From NCBI GenBank assembly GCA_964491625.1, contig CAZBIU010000311.1, positions 1 to 8,160 of the forward strand: a stretch of DNA of 8,160 nt. Direction: 5' to 3'. Position numbers and translations under genes: made by a program. This document shows, piece after piece, positions 1 through 5,318 of the stretch. The notes under the pieces were generated by a model that saw nothing but the letters and a program-made list of their open reading frames with translations, was not told the origin of the DNA and searched no databases. This DNA is from Fen-1118 sp964491625 (GTDB taxonomy: Bacteria > Myxococcota_A > Polyangia > Fen-1088). The stretch's first letter is position 1. Each line of letters opens with the position of its first letter.

Positions 1-94
1 CACCAGGATTGACTCCGATGCCGCTGCGGCTGCAGCCGCCCGCGACCAACGCGACTAATGTCGATACGACGAGAATGTGTTGTGCGTTGCCCAT
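1..94 (-). CDS. Putative lipoprotein, N-terminal part only (cut by left edge)
   Basis: The reverse strand opens with ATG at 94-92 and runs in frame to the window edge, giving 31 residues. They read as a bacterial signal peptide: a short N-terminus (MGNAQHI), a hydrophobic stretch of Leu/Val/Ala, and then VAGGC with Cys21 as the likely lipidated residue, followed by a polar start of the mature protein (SRSG). The -3 position is Ala rather than the usual Leu, so the lipobox is slightly atypical. The start is supported by a good Shine-Dalgarno, AAAGGA at 107-102, seven bases before the ATG. The gene lies downstream of, and in the same direction as, the larger lipoprotein gene at 320-1417, but 225 bp away, so it may or may not share its transcript. 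The mature domain is outside the window and its function cannot be judged. Confidence 0.7.
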   Translation of the reverse strand, partial: MGNAQHILVVSTLVALVAGGCSRSGIGVNPG

Positions 95-277
95 CGAAGA
101 TTCCTTTCCAGCCTGGCAGGAATGCAACGGTCACGCCAAGCCCCCGCCTTGTCAGACACCTCAAGATTCCTGGCCCGCTCATAGTGCAGTCGAGCCTCGA
201 TTTCAGAATTCTGAGACTACCATGGAAACACCGGCGATTGGGTTGCCCGCGGCCTGCGATGACGGCTGCTCTCAGCA

Positions 278-294
278 CCGCCGAGATCCGGCGG
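278..294 (-). other. Small GC-rich inverted repeat after the amidotransferase-like lipoprotein
   Basis: CCGCCG (278-283) and CGGCGG (289-294) form a perfect 6-bp stem with a 5-base loop, about 25 bases past the stop codon of the 320-1417 gene on the minus strand. No T-run follows in either direction. It could be a weak terminator or mRNA 3'-end structure, but a 6-bp GC stem is also expected by chance in DNA this GC-rich. Confidence 0.2.
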
Positions 295-319
295 AACTGC
301 TCTGGCGCTTCCCGCTTCG

Positions 320-1417
320 CTACCAGATCACGACGGGCGTCGTGGTGTCTACGATGGTGAAGCAGTTGGCGGTCGGCTGCGACCAGTGGATCATGTTGTA
401 CCAGAACTGCGCCATCTGATACTTGTCCTGAGGGAGATAGCCTTGGCAACTGGCAGCGTCCGCATTCGGGGCGCCCGCGCCAGTCCACTGACTCGTGTAC
501 GTAATCCACTCATCGCCATAGGCCAACACCCGTCCCTTGCCGACAATCTTTCCGACCAGTGCATTCTTCCCACCTACGGTGGCGGCAACATGGCCATCGG
601 CGGGGGCGCTGATGGAATGCCCATTGACGTAGCCCACCAGGGTCACGCCCGTGCTCAGGTTCGCGATGACGGGATCGGTGCGGTTCCAATCCGACAGTGT
701 GTTGGAACCGGTGCAGTTGCAGATCGTCCAATCGACGCAAGTTCCCCACACGCCGTCGCTGTTGTAGGTGATGCCAGAAAAGCCGATGAGCTGCTTGTCC
801 GGGGCCATCTCGTTGCCACTTGAGTAGCCGGTAAGCGCAATCACACCCCCACCGTTCTGGATCCACGCCTGGAAGGCCGCGACCTCGGCATCGCTGTAGG
901 TCCACCAGGGGCCCATGTTCGAGTCGTCCGACAGCGATGCGAGAATGATGACGTTGTAGGTAGCCAAGAAGTCGGACGTCAATGTCACCCGGTTGGTGAA
1001 GTTGTCGACTCGTGCAGTGCCGGCACTGCTGCTACTCAGCCAGTCCTGCAAGGCTGAGTCGGGATCGCCGCCGGGATTCGCGCCCCACTTGCCCGGCTTC
1101 CCCAGGACGGCAAGGTTAAGAGGGGGGCAGGTGCAACCGTCGCCACCATCGCAACCTACCGCCTGGCTGGTGACCGCAGCGTCGGCCGAACCCGACAGCG
1201 AGATTGGCGTGGTGCCGGGAAGGGAAATCTGGATCGTGCCGCCCGCCGCACCTTGCCCGAAAGCCCCTCCCACCGCACCACCCGAGGCGCCTCCGCCCGC
1301 GGCGACTTCGCCGTTCGCGCAGCTGCCGAGCCCGGCCAGAACGAGGCCGACCATCGCCCAACGCGTGAGACACGGGCGGGCCGACGAATCAGGATCGAGA
1401 GAGCAATGTTCGAGCAT
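320..1417 (-). CDS. Lipoprotein with class I glutamine amidotransferase-like (ThuA/DUF4350-type) domain
   Basis: This 365-residue protein is predicted to be exported and lipid-anchored. Residues 21-33 (AMVGLVLAGLGSC) are a hydrophobic segment ending in a lipobox with Cys33. A Gly/Ala-rich linker follows (about 34-62), then a Cys-containing segment (C89, C95, C97). From about 101 (NLAVLGKPGKWG) to 345 it reads like extracytoplasmic amidotransferase-fold proteins of myxobacteria. A beta-strand VIILASL at 156-162 precedes SDAEVAAFQAWIQNGGGVIALTGY (175-198). The diagnostic C-terminal segment GRVLAYGDEWITYTSQW is at 295-311, with YQMAQFWYNMIHW at 333-345. The usual nucleophilic Cys of GATase1 enzymes is not seen in the ALTGY turn, so a binding or structural role is more likely than amidotransfer. 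Eleven cysteines suggest disulfides outside the cytoplasm. The ATG at 1417 has no clear Shine-Dalgarno and an in-frame stop lies just upstream, so the start is probable rather than certain. The substrate is unknown. Confidence 0.75.
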   Translation of the reverse strand: MLEHCSLDPDSSARPCLTRWAMVGLVLAGLGSCANGEVAAGGGASGGAVGGAFGQGAAGGTIQISLPGTTPISLSGSADAAVTSQAVGCDGGDGCTCPPLNLAVLGKPGKWGANPGGDPDSALQDWLSSSSAGTARVDNFTNRVTLTSDFLATYNVIILASLSDDSNMGPWWTYSDAEVAAFQAWIQNGGGVIALTGYSSGNEMAPDKQLIGFSGITYNSDGVWGTCVDWTICNCTGSNTLSDWNRTDPVIANLSTGVTLVGYVNGHSISAPADGHVAATVGGKNALVGKIVGKGRVLAYGDEWITYTSQWTGAGAPNADAASCQGYLPQDKYQMAQFWYNMIHWSQPTANCFTIVDTTTPVVIW

Positions 1418-1532
1418 CAGTCGGTTAGTCTACATGTCCCTGGCTAGGTCGTCATCGGGCGCGTCGTCGTAGCGGCAGTCGCCTACCCTTGGCAACCCTG
1501 GTCAAGAAGGATTCACGGCCATGCAGTTCCCG

Positions 1533-1562
1533 TTGACACACGCAGCAATCATTCGCGATACA
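1533..1562 (+). promoter_or_regulatory. Possible sigma-70 promoter for the MFS gene
   Basis: A perfect -35 hexamer TTGACA lies at 1533-1538. GATACA at 1557-1562, 18 bases further on, is a mediocre -10 (only its central A-T-A matches TATAAT). It lies in the spacer between two divergent genes and points at the transporter gene, which would have an untranslated leader of about 105 bases. The -35 is convincing and the -10 is weak. Confidence 0.35.
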
Positions 1563-1675
1563 AGGTGCACCAATGTTCCTGCCCAACGCCGCTGGGTAGG
1601 TCGCCATCCCTACGGTGCCACCGGTTTCGCGATGCTTCTGCCACGACCAATGGCGCCTGCCAGAAGGGATGAGCT

Positions 1676-2872
1676 GTGAACCGTCGTGAGCTCGCGGTCG
1701 GGATGGTGGGGTTCTGCGCCTTCCTGGGGCTCTACGCCACCCAGCCATTGCTGCCGATCTTGCAGCGCACTTTCGCAGCGTCCAAGGTCGAGGTCAGCCT
1801 CACGGTCTCCGCGGCAACGCTCGGTGTGGCCTTGGCGGCGCCGTGGGTGGGCCTGCTGGCGGACTTGGTGGGCCGCAAGAAGGTCATCGTTCCTGCGGTG
1901 TGGTTGCTGGGCTTTACCTATCTCTTCGCCGCCCTCCCCGGTGGCCTTGGGGCACTGGTATTCTGGCGATTCGTGCAGGGGCTGCTTACACCGGCGGTGT
2001 TCGTCGTGGCAGTGGCCTACGTCAACGAAGAGTGGCCGCGCTCCCAGACGGGCTTCGTGGCGTCCATCTACGTGGCTGGTACCGTCTTGGGCGGTTTCAC
2101 GGGGCGATTTCTTACCGGGCTTGTAGCCGCGAGGGTCGCCTGGAACTGGGCTTTCGTCGCGCTTGGCGGCCTGAGCTTCGTGCTCGCGCTCCTCATCTCT
2201 GCGTGGTTGCCCAAGGCCAAGACCTTCTCGCGCGTGGCCGACGTGCGTGGCGCACTTCGAGACCTGGCCGGACATCTGCGCAATCGCTCGCTTCTGACCA
2301 TCTACTCCGTGGGGTTCACGATCCTGTTCGGCCTGGTGGCAACCTTCACGTACATCACGTTCTACCTGGCCGCCCCTCCGTTCTCTCTCGGGCCGTCGGC
2401 GCTCGGATCTCTTTTCGCGGTGTACCTGGTGGGCGTCGTCGTGACGCCGCTCGCGGGCAAGTGGTCGAACCGACTGCAGGGCTGGAAGCTGCTCGCAATG
2501 GCCCAGGTACTTTGCATCGCCGGGACCCTGCTCTCGCTGGTGCGCGCGTTACCGTTCGTGATCGGAGGGCTGGCCCTATGCTCGACCGGCGTGTTCGTCT
2601 GCCAAATCGTCACCAACCGAGCCATTGGCAATGTGACCACCAAGGGCCGCGCTTCCGCGGTGGGCTGGTACGTGACCATCTACTACCTCGGCGGTTTCGT
2701 AGGGTCGACGGCGCCTGCATTTCTGTGGAGCCTTGGGGGATGGCCGGCGTGCGTGGCACTCATCGTTGCGGTCCTGGTGTCGTCGTTGCTGTTCGTGCTC
2801 ACGGTATGGCGGCGCCGTGAAACCTGGCGGCTGCAGCAGGCGGCGCTCAGTGTGGACGATGTCGCCAGCTGA
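1676..2872 (+). CDS. MFS transporter, 12-helix drug/metabolite efflux type (YnfM/AraJ-like)
   Basis: This 398-residue polytopic inner-membrane protein is of the usual length for the major facilitator superfamily and probably exports small molecules by proton antiport. The N-terminal signature GFCAFLGLYATQPLLPIL (12-29) is characteristic of the YnfM-like branch. MFS motif A is complete in the loop between helices 2 and 3: G59-L-L-A-D63-L-V-G66-R67-K68-K69. A motif-C-like glycine segment, AGTVLGGFTG, falls at 134-143 in helix 5. A charged cytoplasmic loop (about 179-205) separates the two six-helix halves. Translation begins at GTG 1676, preceded by AGAAGGG at 1662-1668 with seven bases of spacing. 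The ATG at 1669 opens another frame that stops within seven codons. No regulator is adjacent. The substrate cannot be inferred. The stop faces that of the small membrane protein 8 bp away. Confidence 0.9.
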   Translation: MNRRELAVGMVGFCAFLGLYATQPLLPILQRTFAASKVEVSLTVSAATLGVALAAPWVGLLADLVGRKKVIVPAVWLLGFTYLFAALPGGLGALVFWRFVQGLLTPAVFVVAVAYVNEEWPRSQTGFVASIYVAGTVLGGFTGRFLTGLVAARVAWNWAFVALGGLSFVLALLISAWLPKAKTFSRVADVRGALRDLAGHLRNRSLLTIYSVGFTILFGLVATFTYITFYLAAPPFSLGPSALGSLFAVYLVGVVVTPLAGKWSNRLQGWKLLAMAQVLCIAGTLLSLVRALPFVIGGLALCSTGVFVCQIVTNRAIGNVTTKGRASAVGWYVTIYYLGGFVGSTAPAFLWSLGGWPACVALIVAVLVSSLLFVLTVWRRRETWRLQQAALSVDDVAS

Positions 2873-2880
2873 CAGCGAGG

Positions 2881-3252
2881 TCACTGGAAAGGAGGCTTCT
2901 TGGGCGAGGCACTCGAATCTTCTTCGGACTCCACCAGCGGACCCCGGGTCGTGAAGAAGAGATACACCAGGGCGACACCAAGCGAGATTGCCGCCACAGT
3001 GAAGGCGAGCGATTTGCCGTGCCACAGGCTCTTGAACCATTCGTTCAGGTCCACCAGCAGCTCGTTCATGGTCCCGCCGTAGAGCTTGAGGGCGCGCGTG
3101 TATTTCTTGGATTGCGGCGTGAGTTCCCAGGGAATGTCGTCGGGCCCTGAATCGGCAGCGATGTAGGTGCCAACCGAAATCCCGAGCCCAACCAGCAGAA
3201 TCGCCCCGGCTACGGCGTACGGATGTGTTCGTCTCCGTTCGGCTTTGTCCAT
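2881..3252 (-). CDS. Small two-helix membrane protein of unknown function
   Basis: I do not recognise this family. From the ATG at 3252 it has 123 residues. It has a basic cytoplasmic N-terminus (MDKAERRRTHPY), then transmembrane helix 1 (AVAGAILLVGLGISVGTYIA, about 13-32). A polar loop of about 45 residues follows, containing PWELTPQSKKY and a helical NELLVDLNEWFKSLW stretch. Helix 2 (about 80-101) ends in VALVYLFFTTRG, before an acidic/Ser/Pro/Lys tail ending KKPPFQ. By the positive-inside rule both ends should be cytoplasmic and the loop periplasmic. A GTG at 3273 would add seven residues; neither start has a strong Shine-Dalgarno, and I prefer the ATG. The gene converges on the MFS gene and lies downstream of the HU gene on the same strand, separated from it by a hairpin. 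The hydrophobicity pattern and clean C-terminus make it a credible real gene. Confidence 0.65.
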   Translation of the reverse strand: MDKAERRRTHPYAVAGAILLVGLGISVGTYIAADSGPDDIPWELTPQSKKYTRALKLYGGTMNELLVDLNEWFKSLWHGKSLAFTVAAISLGVALVYLFFTTRGPLVESEEDSSASPKKPPFQ

Positions 3253-3294
3253 AGGGTTCCGCTGTCCCGACACCGAGGCTCATGGCGGACGCCC

Positions 3295-3326
3295 AGAGCC
3301 GCAAACGTTAGAGAACGTGCGGCCCT
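3295..3326 (-). terminator. Hairpin just past the HU gene, terminator-like without a T-run
   Basis: GCCGCA (3298-3303) pairs with TGCGGC (3318-3323), and CGTT (3306-3309) pairs with AACG (3314-3317) around a 4-base loop. AA at 3304-3305 is bulged. After one mismatch the stem extends by AG/CT (3295-3296 with 3325-3326). It starts 18 bases past the HU stop codon on the minus strand and ends before the start region of the small membrane gene. No T-run follows on either strand, so it may terminate poorly or act as an mRNA 3'-end stabiliser. Confidence 0.4.
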
Positions 3327-3344
3327 GAGAGGTTTCCGTGCGTC

Positions 3345-3656
3345 CTACGCTACGGCGTCCTTGGCAGCCTTGACCGGACGGCCCTTGATGACCTTACGAG
3401 CTGGCTTGGCCTTGAAGACCGTCGGCTCCTTGGTGAACGGGTTGATGCCCTTGCGTTCCTTCGTCGCTGGTTTCTTCACGACGACCATGCGGACCAACCC
3501 TGGAACGATGAACACACCGTTCTTCTTCAGCTCGGCGTGACCGATGGTGGCCACGGACTCGATGATTCCCTTCACGTCCTTGCGGGTGAGCTTTTCATCG
3601 AACTGGTCGGCAATCTTCTGGATCAACTCGGACTTGGAGATGGGACCTTTGGGCAT
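3345..3656 (-). CDS. HU-family DNA-binding protein
   Basis: This is a 103-residue nucleoid-associated protein that should bind and bend DNA as a dimer. The N-terminal helical part (SKSELIQKIADQF at 7-19, then TRKDVKGIIESV, 24-35) is the HU dimerisation helix pair. GVFIVPGLVRMVVVKKPAT (47-65) is the start of the beta-saddle. RKGINPFTKEP (68-78) is the DNA-inserting arm with the hallmark N-P pair (N72-P73) at the ribbon tip. The end VIKGRPVKAAKDAV (89-102) matches the last HU helix (KALKDAV-like). It is about 10 residues longer than E. coli HU and very Lys-rich. The ATG at 3656 has a good Shine-Dalgarno, AAAGGA at 3669-3664, seven bases away; the same frame stays open upstream to 3818 but that stretch has no protein-like character. 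A PhaR-type fragment lies directly upstream on the same strand. Confidence 0.9.
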   Translation of the reverse strand: MPKGPISKSELIQKIADQFDEKLTRKDVKGIIESVATIGHAELKKNGVFIVPGLVRMVVVKKPATKERKGINPFTKEPTVFKAKPARKVIKGRPVKAAKDAVA

Positions 3657-3973
3657 TGGGATTTCCTTTCGTTTCGTGCTGCTGCGGCGTGAAGAAGCTA
3701 CGGCTCTACAGGCAGCCCGTTGCGGATGATGTGGCGTCCTTCGAGTCGTAGAGCTTCCTGTTCGCGTAGCGCTTGATGATTTGGGCCATGGTGCTGCCAT
3801 CATGGGGCATGACTGCATGGGGTCAAGAGATGTTTGGCGACGACGTACGAGGGCTGATGATTGGCCTCTCCTCGCCTATCTCGTCCACCGCCAGCCGGTA
3901 GCGGTATGCGCAGAAGTTTCCCATTCCTGATGTCCTCGCCCATACTTCTTGGGCCGGTACGCACGAGCCCTGC
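3657..3973. other. 317-bp spacer between the HU gene and the PL7 gene
   Basis: This spacer separates two divergent genes. Its left half contains the HU Shine-Dalgarno (3664-3669) and the PhaR-domain remnant (3706-3789). In the right half (3790-3973) I see only short unconvincing reading frames, such as a 33-codon minus-strand one starting MGNFCAYRYRLAVDEIGEE, and no clear -35/-10 pair for either neighbour. The PL7 ATG at 3974 has no strong Shine-Dalgarno before it. Confidence 0.5.
3706..3789 (-). pseudogene. Truncated PhaR-type (PHA synthesis regulator) DNA-binding domain remnant
   Basis: The reverse strand encodes 27 residues from ATG 3789 to TAG at 3708-3706. The first 15, MAQIIKRYANRKLYD, match the start of the polyhydroxyalkanoate synthesis regulator N-terminal DNA-binding domain (PhaR/PHB_acc_N), whose hallmark is KRY-x-NR-[KR]-LYD followed by T-x-x-S-x-Y-[VI]-TL. 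Here the similarity stops at once: SKDATSSATGCL and then a stop replaces the rest of the domain. A complete PhaR is roughly 150-200 residues, so this is a 5' stump. It could be a frameshifted or deleted gene, or a very short peptide gene under weak constraint. No Shine-Dalgarno is visible. It is co-oriented with the HU gene and ends 49 bases upstream of its ATG. PhaR binds PHA granules and DNA to repress phasin genes; this fragment could do neither in full. Confidence 0.6.
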
Positions 3974-4912
3974 ATGACCCTTTCCCGCCGATTGTCCATC
4001 GCCTGCCTTTGCTTTCTCCTGAGCGTCTGCTCCAAGAGCGGCAAGTCCGTGGGCAACGCGGATGGCGCGTACATGCAGGGCAGCGACAGCTCGGGCAGTA
4101 CAGGTGACGCCACCGCGAGCTCGCCCGATGATGGTAGCGCGAGCTCTGGCAGCGGCGGCGCCGATAGCTCGGATACATCCTCCGACATGAGCGGCCAGAG
4201 TGGGGCCGGCGGAGCCACCGCTCAAGATGCGAGCCAGGTTTCAGCCATCGACTTCACGATCTGGTCCCTGCAGCTGCCGATTGGTTCTGGGACATCTCTA
4301 ACGACAATACCGCCCAGCCAGCTTGCCGCCGGATTCTCGAACGCGTACTTCTACCGGGCCGATGATGGCGGGCAGGTGTTCATGGATCCGGCGACCGGAG
4401 TTACGACCTCCGGCTCACAGCACTGCCGTACGGAGCTGCGGGAGATGACGCCGGAAGGCGGCCAAGCTGCCTGGCGCTCCACCGGCATCAACGCCTTGAC
4501 GGTGGCCGGAAAGGTCCTGCAGGTGGGCGGCGGAGCAAGTGGTCGCGTCACCGTCGGCCAGGTCTTCATCAGCGACGACTCCATTCCGCTTTGCGAGTTG
4601 GAATACTCCAACAGCCTCGGCGGGTTCGAGCTACTCTACGAGGAGGCATCTGGGGCTGGGACGTACGTGAATCTGGACAGTCCGGTCGCACTGGGCGTGC
4701 CGTACACCTCGACCCTCGCGCTCTCGGACGGAGTGCTGATAGTAACCATCAACGGCCAGGAGGTCTACACGCACATCCCCAGCGCGGCCATTGCCGCCAA
4801 GAGCTTCTACTTCAAGTGTGGCAACTACGACCAAACCGCGACGGCTGGGGCTGTCAGCGCGGTTCCCTACACCGTGGTCGAGGTCTACGGCACGACCGTC
4901 GTCCACCAGTAG
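3974..4912 (+). CDS. Secreted PL7 (alginate lyase 2 fold) protein with altered active site
   Basis: This 312-residue exported protein has a basic start (MTLSRR) and hydrophobic core, then Cys19 in LLSVC; Val at -1 makes the lipobox atypical. A low-complexity Ser/Gly/Asp/Ala linker (about 21-88) leads to a full-length PL7 beta-jelly-roll domain (about 92-312), beginning DFTIWSLQLPIGSG. PL7 enzymes cleave alginate by beta-elimination. The conserved blocks are present: SQHCRTELRE at 148-157 (R152 and R156 line the substrate groove) and YFKCGNYDQ at 279-287 (Y285 would be the catalytic Tyr). The third block, normally Q-[IV]-H, reads Q196-V197-F198, so the catalytic His is Phe. The protein may therefore be a binding or inactive paralogue, or use another base. 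Translation starts at ATG 3974 without a clear Shine-Dalgarno. It has no visible operon partner and lies alone on the plus strand between minus-strand genes. Confidence 0.88.
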   Translation: MTLSRRLSIACLCFLLSVCSKSGKSVGNADGAYMQGSDSSGSTGDATASSPDDGSASSGSGGADSSDTSSDMSGQSGAGGATAQDASQVSAIDFTIWSLQLPIGSGTSLTTIPPSQLAAGFSNAYFYRADDGGQVFMDPATGVTTSGSQHCRTELREMTPEGGQAAWRSTGINALTVAGKVLQVGGGASGRVTVGQVFISDDSIPLCELEYSNSLGGFELLYEEASGAGTYVNLDSPVALGVPYTSTLALSDGVLIVTINGQEVYTHIPSAAIAAKSFYFKCGNYDQTATAGAVSAVPYTVVEVYGTTVVHQ

Positions 4913-5318
4913 CCGTCCGTTCCCGTCCTCCGAGCATCCATTCGTGCGGTGCCCCAAGCTTCTCCCGAAGCAAACGATTCTCCGCTCTCAGGTAGTCGAC
5001 TTGCTCTTGCAAAGCCCGCCCGAGCCAGACCGCCAGCCAGGCTGCCAGAAACTGCACTGGCAACGGCACAGTCAAACCTGTCTTTGTCGCGGCCACGGAA
5101 GTGCCAGAATTCACGGCTCAGTTGCAAACTCGGCGTTCGCGAACCGTGTAGAACCGCTCGATATCACGACGATTTGAGACGATTCAGTATTCGCACAGGA
5201 CGGGAGGTTCACCACGCCTTTCTGGGACATGATTTTTCGCACTTACCTCGACCGCGGTAGAATCGGCATGCTTGTGGGCAGCAACTCCCCGGAGGATTCA
5301 CGAGACGCTGGTTAGAAT
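4913..5318. other. 406-bp gap carrying a transposase stump
   Basis: This lies between the converging ends of the PL7 gene (+) and the GT41 gene (-). It contains the truncated transposase N-terminus at 4953-5069. The remaining 5070-5318 holds no convincing reading frame, tRNA or strong terminator. I could find no terminal inverted repeats or target-site duplication that would define the ends of an insertion sequence. Confidence 0.5.
4953..5069 (-). pseudogene. N-terminal stump of an integrase-type (rve/DDE) transposase
   Basis: On the reverse strand, from GTG 5069, the frame reads a short hydrophobic helix (VQFLAAWLAVWLGR) and then EQVDYLRAENRLLREKLG. This is the characteristic start of a group of integrase-core transposases common in Planctomycetota and Myxococcota, which have a hydrophobic leader and an amphipathic coiled-coil [QE]-x-[IV]-[ED]-YL-x-x-ENR-[VIL]-LRE-x-LG. 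In those proteins a helix-turn-helix region (R-[LI]-R-x-[TS/N]-D-x-QRR-like) and a D,D,E catalytic core follow. Here the similarity ends at residue 39, about 40 bases before the antisense end of the PL7 gene, and the frame runs on into unrelated sequence. The catalytic domain is wholly missing. A GTG at 5114 would add 15 residues; the shorter start has ACAGG seven bases upstream. It is a dead relic marking a past insertion and deletion. Confidence 0.6.

Noticed and set aside
278..294. CCGCCG/CGGCGG inverted repeat as a true intrinsic terminator
   Set aside because: The stem is short and no T-run follows on either strand, so I list it only as a low-confidence inverted repeat.
1610..2275. 221-codon minus-strand frame antisense to the MFS gene
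   Set aside because: It is a highly charged, His/Arg/Glu-rich antisense shadow with no recognisable motif or start signal.
1843..2820. 325-codon plus-strand frame overlapping the MFS gene
   Set aside because: Its Arg/Gly-rich translation is the typical frame-shift shadow of a GC-rich gene; the MFS frame has motif A and twelve hydrophobic segments.
3657..3818. Extension of the HU reading frame to an ATG at 3818 (157 residues)
   Set aside because: The extra residues are Arg/Ser-rich with no HU character, and the ATG at 3656 has a well-placed AAAGGA; the extension is the out-of-frame shadow of the PhaR stump.
3800..4225. Minus-strand frames of 131-141 codons over the PL7 start and spacer
   Set aside because: They are antisense to the Ser/Gly/Asp linker of the PL7 protein, whose periodic codons keep several opposite frames open; no domain is visible.
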